64,000 bases of DNA from an uncultured Bacteroidales bacterium (lineage in GTDB: Bacteria; Bacteroidota; Bacteroidia; Bacteroidales; F082). Of this stretch, positions 52,665 to 61,635 are shown in pieces; the first letter of the stretch is position 1, and every line of letters begins with the position of its first letter. The notes below the pieces were generated by a model. It was not told where the DNA came from. It made no database searches and saw only the letters and a list, made by a program, of their open reading frames with translations. The stretch spans positions 83,724-147,723 of the forward strand of contig CAJOHD010000009.1 in assembly GCA_905234275.1 (NCBI GenBank), read 5' to 3'. The position numbers and the translations under genes were made by a program.

Positions 52665-54881
52665 TTATTGTTTTATCCATATTCCTGATTCGGCTTCTTT
52701 GCCGTTGGCGATGATTTTCCAGATGTAGGTGCCTGAAGGCCAAGAGGTAGTGATTATAGTGGTGATGTTGTCTGTAATTTCTTGGTTGTAAATCAGTTTT
52801 CCGTTCAAATCATAAACTTCAATTCGAGCGTTTTGCAAAGCTGTGCGGATGTTTAAAACATCTTTCCCCGGATTGGGATAAGCCACAAACCCCGAGGACT
52901 CCATTTCGTCGACACCATCATTCCCGACGTTGACGCTGATTTCCTTTATTGCAGAAATACAATTATCGTTAACAGATTGAATGCCATAGATATATGTGCC
53001 GATTTCAAGGCTATGGTCCGAATAGGTGTTTTCAGCAAGGTTGGCAACAATCGGGGTGTTATCTCTGAAAATATTATAGGTTCGGCCATCGCGCTTGTCG
53101 GATGAGACCTTCGAATCGCCTCCAAGATAGATGGTGATGCATCCGCTGCTGTCATTGGTGTTCCAGCCTGCGGTGTCGTCGCTTCCCCAATCCATGTACA
53201 GTAAATTGCCTTTCATGTCAACAATCACGTCCGACATTCCAAAAACACGTCCTTGGCTGGTCTGGCAACAATCGACGACCACCCACAGCACCTCGTCTGC
53301 ATCAATGACTACAGGTGTTTCAAGATAGATTCTGTTGATGGCATCCATCTTGAACGACTGTATCTGCTGGTTGTAAATCAAATTGTCAGGCCCGCCGAAT
53401 CCGTTGTCGGTGTAAATCTGAATAGAGTAAACATTATCGGGACCTCCTGCAATAAACTCCACTTGCGTAATAGCCATACCATCGTAAGGTTCAAGGTCTT
53501 CGGGCAGATAACGTTGCGCTATAGCCCATTCGCAATAAAAACCAGATGTGGTCAGGAAATCTGTCATTTCGCCCGAAAAAGTAGCCGTTCGGTACTCTTC
53601 AAGAGGTTCATCCCATGTCAGAGTAACATCAAGGTTGTCGCAAACCGTTGCCTCGATATTTGTCGGCGGGAAACAATCAGTGACATTAACCATGTGTGAC
53701 TCTCCAGGAATTATCAAACCATTGAAATACACTGCATCAATGCGGAAAGAGTAGGAGCCTTGCTCGAAAAAACCGCGTGAGAAATGGGTGTCATCCACAT
53801 TTTGGATAAATTGTTCATCAAGATAAATGTTGTAGGTGACATAAGCGTTGTCATCATTGACTGGTTGCTCCCAATCCAATTGTATCTCATTGACATTCAC
53901 GTTAATAGTGAAATCCTCAATTCCGAGCATTGGTGTCGTGTAAGCCGCCAAACTATCCGACATGAGGGTTGTCTCGTCTGAGAAAACAGCCTCTACCATA
54001 TAGTTATATTGAGTTTCATCCTCAAGACCGTTGTCAATGAAACGGGTTTCCGTCACAAGAAAATCATTCACTTTCACGCCGTTACGATAAATATTGAACC
54101 CGATTACCTGTGGGTTGTCGTAGAAAAACCATGTCCCGTTAATTTTGAATGCCAATCCGGGGTTGTTATCGGGATTCGAAGAAATCCAGCTCCAACTGTC
54201 GTTTTCATAAAGCAAGGCATTCCCTGAAACGAATTCGTTCAAAGCAGTTCGCGTTGGGACAAAGCAGTTTTGGTCAGCATTATAGGTAATTGTAAACCAA
54301 TACGGACCGCCCGTCGGCAAAACCAAACCCAAATCAGCAGTGATTTCGTAAAGAGGCATGTAACGATTGGTGAAACTATCATTGTATGCCAATCGAAACG
54401 CATTGATAAACATGTCTTTCTTTTTCACATTGGCATTGGTGGAATAAATCAGTTGCCCTCCATCCATAGGCGAATTGTCGTAAATCTCAACAAAGACTTC
54501 GGTTACGGGAGATTCCGTATAATCAAAAAAGGTCTGGGGGAACACGTAAAACACCAAATCGGAGACGTATGCCGCATCGTATTCCTCGTCATAATCGAAT
54601 AGCGTGAAATCTTCGGCCACTTTGAAATTTGCCTGATGATACGCTGAAACGCCGACGGTTTGGTAACGGTACATGCTGACATCGGAACCGGCATAACCGA
54701 CACCATGATGTGTAATCAACTCGCTCTCATTGAAAAGCGTGGTCTTATCAAAGCCGCTTTGCTCCCAACTCAACTCAATGGCAGTCGGACTGGTGCGATA
54801 TGAGAGGCTCGATGGCGCTTGCTGTGCCCAAACTGGGATGACAGCTATAGTGAATAGTATTGATAATAACTTGATTTTCAT
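52665..54881 (-). CDS. T9SS cargo with fibronectin-like domains
   Basis: From ATG 54881 (MKIKLLSILFTIA, cleaved after VWAQ) the protein has 738 residues. It has several fibronectin type III-like modules (IELSWEQSGF, IQLDWEQPVNDD, VTLTWDEPLEE), with jelly-roll-like parts between them. A type A sorting domain ends it (VAYPNPGKDVLNIRT to WIKQ). The design recalls adhesin modules of Porphyromonas hemagglutinins, without close identity. Its ATG overlaps the stop of the fused regulator-cargo gene by four bases. Confidence 0.75.
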   Translation of the reverse strand: MKIKLLSILFTIAVIPVWAQQAPSSLSYRTSPTAIELSWEQSGFDKTTLFNESELITHHGVGYAGSDVSMYRYQTVGVSAYHQANFKVAEDFTLFDYDEEYDAAYVSDLVFYVFPQTFFDYTESPVTEVFVEIYDNSPMDGGQLIYSTNANVKKKDMFINAFRLAYNDSFTNRYMPLYEITADLGLVLPTGGPYWFTITYNADQNCFVPTRTALNEFVSGNALLYENDSWSWISSNPDNNPGLAFKINGTWFFYDNPQVIGFNIYRNGVKVNDFLVTETRFIDNGLEDETQYNYMVEAVFSDETTLMSDSLAAYTTPMLGIEDFTINVNVNEIQLDWEQPVNDDNAYVTYNIYLDEQFIQNVDDTHFSRGFFEQGSYSFRIDAVYFNGLIIPGESHMVNVTDCFPPTNIEATVCDNLDVTLTWDEPLEEYRTATFSGEMTDFLTTSGFYCEWAIAQRYLPEDLEPYDGMAITQVEFIAGGPDNVYSIQIYTDNGFGGPDNLIYNQQIQSFKMDAINRIYLETPVVIDADEVLWVVVDCCQTSQGRVFGMSDVIVDMKGNLLYMDWGSDDTAGWNTNDSSGCITIYLGGDSKVSSDKRDGRTYNIFRDNTPIVANLAENTYSDHSLEIGTYIYGIQSVNDNCISAIKEISVNVGNDGVDEMESSGFVAYPNPGKDVLNIRTALQNARIEVYDLNGKLIYNQEITDNITTIITTSWPSGTYIWKIIANGKEAESGIWIKQ

Positions 54882-57800
54882 TGTTTTATCCATTTTTGAG
54901 TTGTTGTTTCACCGTTTTTTTTATAAATTTTTAAGAAATAAATGCCTGAATTCCAACTTTCGGCATCGATTTCGGCGACCACATCCACGTCGTGTGCAGC
55001 ATAAACCGATCGACCTAAGGCATCGTAAACCATAACATCTTGATAGTCAGCCATTACGACTGTCAATTTGCTGTGTCCAGGATTAGGATAAACCACAATG
55101 CCGTTTTCATCCAAATCGATAATGCCGTCAAATCTTTGATTTTCGACAGCTCCAATATCTATGACACCTCCATAGATACGTGGATTGCCGTAGATATCTG
55201 TTGCAGGATAACCACTCTGCTCCATTGAGCCGGCATTGATACATGGCGAGTTGTCGCGGAGCGACCAGTCGGCATCTGGCTTGTCGTAAGCAGGTCCGAG
55301 GCCGAAAGCAGGATCGACAAACTCAGGCTCATCGTAAACGGTGCCTGGATAATTGTGGTAATAGCTCATGCAGTTGTTGAAAACTGTAGGAGCTCCATTT
55401 ACAGGATCGTAGTCGAATTGCATCTCGCCGAAACTCAAGCTGTTGCCGTTGGCGTAGATGATGTTGTTGAATATTATTTGTTCGCCGACCGTCCACACAC
55501 CGCCACACTGGATACCCATAAAGCCACTGCTTTGGTTTAGGACGATGGTGTTGTTGTACCATAACGACTTGTTGGGCGAAGTGCCTCCCATAAGTGGCGG
55601 CTCGCCTTCGTTGTTCACGATGATGTTGTCGTGGAAACGTCCGGTTTTAACATCCCACGAAAGATAAACCGCCTGACCATAATTACCGTGGACGTAGTTG
55701 TTATAGACATTCGGTCCAGCTGCACCGGTGCCAAGATGCATATAGAAAGCTGAGCCGTAAGAACTGCTGTTGGCAACGAATTCGCAGTCATGTATTTTAA
55801 AGGTGTGGTTCCCGCTAAGAATCATTCCGCCACCCCAACAGGCGTAATTATTTGTAAAATAACAATGTTCAACGACACACTCTCCTGGATTCATCATATA
55901 AACGCCACCGCCGCCATTACCCGGCATCTGAGTCACACCTGTGTTATAGGCGCGGTTGTTGGAAAACGTGCAATGGCTTAAGCGACAATGCTTTTTGGTA
56001 TTGATGTGTAATCCCGCCCCGTTTCGTTCGTCTTCAGGCGTGCCATCCGTCACTTTTGCGTAACTAATCGTGCAGTAATCCATCACAAGCGAGTCGTTCA
56101 TATTTGGTTCGCTCAACACAAAAAATCCTTGCCATCCCGATTCGTAGCTTTGGTTGTTAAAATTAGTCAAGTCATGGGCGGTGAAAACAATGGGCGCGTC
56201 TTCAGTACCTTCGGCGAATAAAGAGCAGTTGTGCAGCGTGATACGATAATATCCTTGCGCTTCGACGTAAGTGCCTGGTACGACAATAAGTTTCGAAGGA
56301 TTCTCGTCTTTCTCAATTAACACGTTGCCGACGATTTTAACGGTGTCAGCCTCCCAAAAAACATTGCCGTAGTAAGTGCCCGAGACCTCAATGGTGTTTT
56401 GCGCCTGCAAACCTGTCATTAAAAACAGGAAAGCAAAAACCGAGTAAAGCTTTACTTTCTTCATGTTATATCTCAATTTGTTAGTATCAATGTATTTGGC
56501 GCGAATCAGATTGTTCAAATCGTCGGATTCTGTCTTTTTTCTGATGTTGGTGCGGTATTTTAATATGGTGCTTTCCTTGAATCCCATAATTTGCGAAATT
56601 TCCTTGATGCGGAACGACAGCATACTGAGTATCAGAATGTTAATCTCATCAGAATTCAATTCAGGATAATCGAGCTTGATTTTGTTGATGACATTAGGAT
56701 AGTTGGCGTTAAACTCCGAAAGGATTCGTTTTTTGGAGTCTTCTTTATTGTCGGAATATATTCTTCTCGCTCTGTTCAACAAATTTCCAAATGTACTGTG
56801 TCTGATGCGTTCGTTTTCGGTGCGGAGCCGGCTCATGAAAAGCCACAATAAAAGTATGACAATAATCAGTGCCGCGATAATCAGGAAGAGCTGCAAACGT
56901 TGCATGTGCTGCTGATTTTCAATCTGTTGCAATTCCATCTTGTGGTCATATTCATCCTTGACCTCGGCAATGGCTTTTTGCTCTGTACCGTAATCATTGG
57001 GCACATTCAGCAACAAATCGGCAAACAAAACTGTTTTTTCGGTATCTCCTAACGCCTTATAGGCTTTATACAGGTATTTCAATTGAAATTCCGAGGTCTT
57101 GTCGCCATAAAAATCAAATACTTTCGTGCCATAATATATGCATGAGTCGTATTTTTGCAGGAAACAATAGGCCCTAGCGAGATTTTCATACAAATCCAGG
57201 CGATAACTGTTAACCATCCTTTCGTCGGTATCCCCTAAAATTTCCAAACCTGTCTGGCTTTCGTCAACAGCATTTAGCAGCAGTTGCAGCTGTTCGTCAT
57301 TGCTCAGTTCGGTCTGTGTCTCATAGCGGTACAGCGAAAATTCGGCGACAGAATAGTAATAGTATCCGCATTCAGCCACATTGCCAGTGATTTCAGCTGA
57401 TTCCAATCCTTTTTTCAGATAAAGCATGCTGCTGTCGAACTCGTTCAGTACGGTATATGCGTTAGCGAGCATATAGCATGATGCAAGGTGCAGATTGTAT
57501 CGTTTTTGCTTGTCGTAATATTGTTCCGAAAGCAGCAGATGTTTGATGCCTTCGCGATGGTATCCGCTGCTGGAATACGACATTCCAAGCCGTTGATGAA
57601 TGGCGTATTTCAGTCGGTCAATTTCATTCTGCTCGTTGGTGGGAATCAGCGAATATTGGACCTGACGCGGATCGACATGATTGCATTGCTCGATGGTCTG
57701 AAGGGCTTTCTGCCGATAATCCATCGTATATTGAGCACCATAGCCAAGCAAACCACCTGAACTTGATCTTTGCCAATAAGTCATCGCTTCATGGTACTTG

Positions 57801-58093
57801 TCATCGCTTTTCGAATAATATTTCTCCGCCTCGTTGAGCAGTGAGTCGGCCGTCGCCTCATTTAATCTCAGGAAGCCTATTGCCTGCGCCTTCAAGAGGT
57901 TGTGATGGGCTCTTTCTCTTTCTGAAAGTTGTGTAATGTCGAAGTTGTCGAGCACCTTCATGGCGCTGTCGGGCTTAACCTGCAGAAAGCATTCCACCTG
58001 ATAGAGCGTGTCCTCATACGGCGACGGCGCATAATGTGAACATGAAGCAAATACAACTCCAATCGCAATTGACAATATGAAGAGTTTTTTCAT
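54878..58093 (-). CDS. Fused TPR/helix-turn-helix regulator and T9SS beta-helix cargo
   Basis: One uninterrupted frame of 1071 residues joins two proteins. Residues 1-543 are a regulator: lipobox FASC (Cys18), TPR-type periplasmic region, coiled coil (about 375-395), membrane helix (about 398-419) and a LuxR-like helix-turn-helix (about 494-520, ISQIMGFKESTILKYR). Residue 544 is the Met of a second signal peptide (MKKVKLYSVFAFLFL to GLQAQ), followed by a parallel beta-helix (about 570-990, with NGAGLHINTKK and GGGVYMMNPGE) and a type A sorting domain (VVYPNPGHSK to QKWIKQ). The simplest view is two genes whose separating stop was lost; ATG 56464 may also initiate on its own. A real polyprotein cut by signal peptidase is possible. 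Confidence 0.75.
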   Translation of the reverse strand: MKKLFILSIAIGVVFASCSHYAPSPYEDTLYQVECFLQVKPDSAMKVLDNFDITQLSERERAHHNLLKAQAIGFLRLNEATADSLLNEAEKYYSKSDDKYHEAMTYWQRSSSGGLLGYGAQYTMDYRQKALQTIEQCNHVDPRQVQYSLIPTNEQNEIDRLKYAIHQRLGMSYSSSGYHREGIKHLLLSEQYYDKQKRYNLHLASCYMLANAYTVLNEFDSSMLYLKKGLESAEITGNVAECGYYYYSVAEFSLYRYETQTELSNDEQLQLLLNAVDESQTGLEILGDTDERMVNSYRLDLYENLARAYCFLQKYDSCIYYGTKVFDFYGDKTSEFQLKYLYKAYKALGDTEKTVLFADLLLNVPNDYGTEQKAIAEVKDEYDHKMELQQIENQQHMQRLQLFLIIAALIIVILLLWLFMSRLRTENERIRHSTFGNLLNRARRIYSDNKEDSKKRILSEFNANYPNVINKIKLDYPELNSDEINILILSMLSFRIKEISQIMGFKESTILKYRTNIRKKTESDDLNNLIRAKYIDTNKLRYNMKKVKLYSVFAFLFLMTGLQAQNTIEVSGTYYGNVFWEADTVKIVGNVLIEKDENPSKLIVVPGTYVEAQGYYRITLHNCSLFAEGTEDAPIVFTAHDLTNFNNQSYESGWQGFFVLSEPNMNDSLVMDYCTISYAKVTDGTPEDERNGAGLHINTKKHCRLSHCTFSNNRAYNTGVTQMPGNGGGGVYMMNPGECVVEHCYFTNNYACWGGGMILSGNHTFKIHDCEFVANSSSYGSAFYMHLGTGAAGPNVYNNYVHGNYGQAVYLSWDVKTGRFHDNIIVNNEGEPPLMGGTSPNKSLWYNNTIVLNQSSGFMGIQCGGVWTVGEQIIFNNIIYANGNSLSFGEMQFDYDPVNGAPTVFNNCMSYYHNYPGTVYDEPEFVDPAFGLGPAYDKPDADWSLRDNSPCINAGSMEQSGYPATDIYGNPRIYGGVIDIGAVENQRFDGIIDLDENGIVVYPNPGHSKLTVVMADYQDVMVYDALGRSVYAAHDVDVVAEIDAESWNSGIYFLKIYKKNGETTTQKWIKQ

Positions 58094-58118
58094 TATATGT
58101 TTTAATGGTTAGCGATGC

Positions 58119-58126
58119 AAATATAT
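58119..58126 (-). promoter_or_regulatory. -7 promoter box for the fused regulator-cargo gene
   Basis: The minus strand reads TATATTTG preceded by TTTTTTTGTTA, like the TTTTGTTATAATTTTG of the other cargo promoters. It lies 26 bases before the ATG. Confidence 0.5.
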
Positions 58127-58228
58127 AACAAAAAAACGTTAAAAAACCAAATGTGGAGGCTAAATCCATATTTTTGTTTACATCATTTATTGATAATCAG
58201 CGAGATAGCCTTGCAAAAATCCATATTT

Positions 58229-59716
58229 TTATTCCTTAATCCACTTCCCTGATTCAACGACTTTGCCATCAACTACAACCGTCCACATATAAGTCCCAGA
58301 GGACCAATAGGACGTATTGATGATGGTAATGTTGTCGGTAATCTCCTGCCGATAAAATATCCTCCCATTCATATCATAGACTTCCACCCGCGCATCCTTC
58401 AATCCTGTTCTGATATTCAGCACATCTTTCCCCGGATTAGGATAAGCAATAGCTAAAGCGAAACCTGCATCATGGGCTTCCTCGATGCCGTCGAAGATGG
58501 CATGCGATAGTTTGAAGATGGCATGTTGCATCTCTCCTGATTTGCGGTCTTTTCCGGCAGTGGAGACCAGGCAGTCGCCTGACTCGAGGACGAGGATGCT
58601 GTATGGAACCACCATACGCTTTTCGTTGTGATAATAAATCTCGCCTATGATATCCAGATTTCCGTCAAGCATAGCAACATAGAAGTTGTCGGATTCGGGA
58701 TCGTAGCCTCCCCAATCGGTATTCATATAGCCGCACATAAATATGTTTTCTCCTTGAAAACCAATCGCTTCGCATAATGCTATTTGATCGTATTCATCAA
58801 GTGTGTAGGGTCCCAATTTATATTTCGTTTGCGTGAAATCTGGATTGAATTGTCCCATATACACATCTGCCTTTATTTCAGGATTGCCATTAAACGGTGG
58901 AAAATTCACATCCGATATGAGATAAACCATATCCGTTTCAGGATGAACCGCAAAATATTCGTAATGAGGCCGGTAGATGCCAATTGCCTGATTGTAGATG
59001 CTATGTTTGGTGTCAACAACATTCAGGCTGTCGTCGAAAAAGACGCACTCCGAATTGACATCTTTGGCATCGGGGTCTTCCATCACAAGGCGACAACCCG
59101 AAGCGCCTCTTTCGGGCGGCAACAAACTGGTGGTGGCGCGGCTGGTGATTTCAGACCATTGGTGAGTAATCTCGCCAGCTTCGTTATAGCGCACCATCAT
59201 TTGGACGCTATGGTTGCCTTCGATGTAAACGCCCGAAACGAACGTGCTCCCGTCGTCGTTAGGAAGCCATGCGAAATTCCACCAATCGTCATGGGTTATT
59301 TCTTCAGGGAAAGGAAATGCATCCGCGAACTCGAAAGTGGTGAGCTCGAAGTCTTCGGAAATGGAGACCTTGTAAACGGTAGGATGATCCGGGCCTTTCA
59401 CATAATAGAAACAAAGACCGCCGTCGCTCATCCTGAAAAACTTGCTTTCGGTTAGGAAATAACAGGTGTTTGTGTAGCTGTGCCACAATTCGTAATCGAT
59501 GATGTTGCCTTCCTCGTCGATGATTACTGCGTAGAGCCCGACACCGCTTTCAACGGCGTTGAGGATAATTTGATTGTCGCTCCATTGGTCCATGTGATAG
59601 ACAATCAGTGTTGGCGACGGAAGGATTTCGACTGGCTCTGTCACTTGGGCTTGCGTGCTTAAATTGCCAAATATGAGCAGTAGCGCAAGCAGGGTGTAAA
59701 TTTTAGTTGCTTTCAT
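58229..59716 (-). CDS. T9SS cargo, beta-propeller-like
   Basis: The 495-residue protein has a signal peptide (MKATKIYTLLALLL to TQAQ), a beta-rich body with aromatic-rich blades (FFRMSDGGLCFYYV) and a complete type A sorting domain (IAYPNPGKDVLNIRT, VEVYDMNGRIFYR, ESGKWIKE). It shows what an intact version of the damaged 3' ends at 49595 and 51188 looks like. It follows the GLUG gene at 59721 by four bases, so the two form a pair. Confidence 0.8.
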   Translation of the reverse strand: MKATKIYTLLALLLIFGNLSTQAQVTEPVEILPSPTLIVYHMDQWSDNQIILNAVESGVGLYAVIIDEEGNIIDYELWHSYTNTCYFLTESKFFRMSDGGLCFYYVKGPDHPTVYKVSISEDFELTTFEFADAFPFPEEITHDDWWNFAWLPNDDGSTFVSGVYIEGNHSVQMMVRYNEAGEITHQWSEITSRATTSLLPPERGASGCRLVMEDPDAKDVNSECVFFDDSLNVVDTKHSIYNQAIGIYRPHYEYFAVHPETDMVYLISDVNFPPFNGNPEIKADVYMGQFNPDFTQTKYKLGPYTLDEYDQIALCEAIGFQGENIFMCGYMNTDWGGYDPESDNFYVAMLDGNLDIIGEIYYHNEKRMVVPYSILVLESGDCLVSTAGKDRKSGEMQHAIFKLSHAIFDGIEEAHDAGFALAIAYPNPGKDVLNIRTGLKDARVEVYDMNGRIFYRQEITDNITIINTSYWSSGTYMWTVVVDGKVVESGKWIKE

Positions 59717-59720
59717 ATTA

Positions 59721-61478
59721 TTATTGTTTTATCCATTTTCCAGATTCAGCTTCTTTGCCATTGGAAATGACTTTCCAGATATACATTCCAGAAGACCAAT
59801 TTTCGGAATTAATTGTTGTAATGTCGCTAACAATCTCATGGTTAAAAATCATTTTTCCCATTATGTCATAAACCATGATTTCAGCGTTTTGCAAATCGGT
59901 TTTTATATTAAGATTGTTGCTGCCTGGATTTGGGAAAGCGGTAGCCAATGCTACGTTATCATCTTGAATCTCCTCAACGCTTTCATATCCGATAGGTCTT
60001 GGAATCGGGTAGCCACCGTTCACGCCTTCGGTGTCCTCAACCCAGATGCATTCGCCCATCGCGCCTGCGTTTAATGCCTCAAGAAGATCATAGGTGCCGT
60101 ATTGTGGCGCTTTAAGGAGAAAAGAGGTTGCTGTAGCTCCAGGACGGAAACGGGTTGAGTAGGGGAGCACAATCCATGTACTTGTTTCCAGATTGTAAAC
60201 ATGTTCCGTAGCTAAAGTCTCATCGCTGCTCCAATAGCAATTTTTTACTAAGGTATCACTACATATCGTGGGAACGATATAGCCGTACCATTTGCTTTGA
60301 ATAAGGGTTGTTGTCCAGGGGTATATATTGCCGGCATTATATACATTTTTGATATATTCGTCACCTGGCGGCGTGCTGGCTATTCCGCCCATTTGGATGA
60401 GAATCGGATTTTCACTTGTGAAAACGGCTGTCAGGTCACCGCGATTGAAACAGTTGTAGATGCTGCCGTCGGCTCCCGAGATGCCGCCAACCATGATTTC
60501 GTCTTCGTTGACACCAGTAAGTAGTGCCGCGTTACCGCAACATGACATTACGGTAGTTATCGCCGTACCGATGATGCCACCTGTATTCATGCCACCTGTG
60601 ACCGTGCCCGACTCGTGATTAAAACAATTGGTGATAGAGCAATCCAGTCCGCCTTGTCCAGCCATGCCTCCTGCGGTTCCTTCTGAAACGATTTCACCGT
60701 AGTTGTCGCAATTTTTGATGATAAATGCTCCATTGCCAACCATACCCACCATGCCTCCGGAAAAAGTCCAACCGTTAATAGAGCCATAATTAACACAATT
60801 GTCTATGACAAGGTTGCCGTTACTGACAACTGTCTTTCCAGCTATGCCCCCAGTGCATTCGTTTTCGGAAACTATAGCATGGTTCACGCAGTTTTTAATG
60901 AAAACAGTGTCGCTGACGTTAACTTCGCATTGTCCAACCAAGCCGCCGCTTGGCTTAGCACTGAAAATCTCTATCAGACCGTCAACCGAACAGTCAAAGA
61001 TATTGGTGTTTTTGGCTTTTCCAACAAGGATACCACCTATGGCGGTGTACACCAATGCCTGCTCATATTCCAAGACAGTCGCCTTTTCCAAAATGGTGTT
61101 TTTGATGGTGGCGTTTTCCGTTGAGGCAAACAATCCTGAGATTTTATTTCCGTTTTCATATAATCCGATGATTATGTGGTTGTTGCCGTCAAATACACCT
61201 GTAAAAACGCCGATGTTTCCAATGGGGGTCCACAACAGGGAATCGCCGTCATTTAAAATGATGTCGTTTGTGAGGAGGTAATTGGCGTTGCCGCCTGTGC
61301 CATTGTTGGTCTGTTGTGCAAGAAACGCCAGCTGTTCGGCAGTGGCAATCTGGTATGGGTTTTCGGCTGAGCCGTCGCCTCCGTCGTAAGCGTCGGCGAC
61401 GGTGCCATTCCAAGGTGTCTGCGCCCCGCACATCATCGCGAAGGCAAAAATGACTGTCAAAAGTAATTGTTTTTTCAT
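59721..61478 (-). CDS. T9SS cargo with GLUG repeats
   Basis: From ATG 61478 (MKKQLLLTVIFAF, cleaved after MCGAQ) the protein has 585 residues. It opens with TPWNGTVADAYDGGDG and has GLUG repeats such as SGGLVGQCE, GGIAGKT and SGGMVGMVG, then a type A sorting domain (TAFPNPGSNNLNIKT to GKWIKQ). It is a close relative of the gene at 45868. It leads a two-gene unit with its own promoter element. Confidence 0.8.
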   Translation of the reverse strand: MKKQLLLTVIFAFAMMCGAQTPWNGTVADAYDGGDGSAENPYQIATAEQLAFLAQQTNNGTGGNANYLLTNDIILNDGDSLLWTPIGNIGVFTGVFDGNNHIIIGLYENGNKISGLFASTENATIKNTILEKATVLEYEQALVYTAIGGILVGKAKNTNIFDCSVDGLIEIFSAKPSGGLVGQCEVNVSDTVFIKNCVNHAIVSENECTGGIAGKTVVSNGNLVIDNCVNYGSINGWTFSGGMVGMVGNGAFIIKNCDNYGEIVSEGTAGGMAGQGGLDCSITNCFNHESGTVTGGMNTGGIIGTAITTVMSCCGNAALLTGVNEDEIMVGGISGADGSIYNCFNRGDLTAVFTSENPILIQMGGIASTPPGDEYIKNVYNAGNIYPWTTTLIQSKWYGYIVPTICSDTLVKNCYWSSDETLATEHVYNLETSTWIVLPYSTRFRPGATATSFLLKAPQYGTYDLLEALNAGAMGECIWVEDTEGVNGGYPIPRPIGYESVEEIQDDNVALATAFPNPGSNNLNIKTDLQNAEIMVYDIMGKMIFNHEIVSDITTINSENWSSGMYIWKVISNGKEAESGKWIKQ

Positions 61479-61499
61479 AGGATTAAAATTTGATCCTCG

Positions 61500-61518
61500 C
61501 AAAATTATAACAAAATTT
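61500..61518 (-). promoter_or_regulatory. Cargo promoter element, copy 2
   Basis: Nineteen bases identical to 42939-42957, with the -7 match TAATTTTG on the minus strand, 22-29 bases before ATG 61478. Confidence 0.5.
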
Positions 61519-61635
61519 CGCTAAAAAAGCAACAGGAGACTGGCAATCCACAAAATTTTTGGCAATTGATATTGATAATCAGGATGTTATAAAAGTTTAA
61601 TCCACAAAAAAGTTGGAAAAAATGATTAATAAGAT

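Noticed and set aside
54878..58093. Assigning the first half as a complete separate gene with a stop at its own end
   Set aside because: No stop codon is present in this frame between the helix-turn-helix and the second signal peptide in the given sequence, so the single frame is reported and the alternative is noted.
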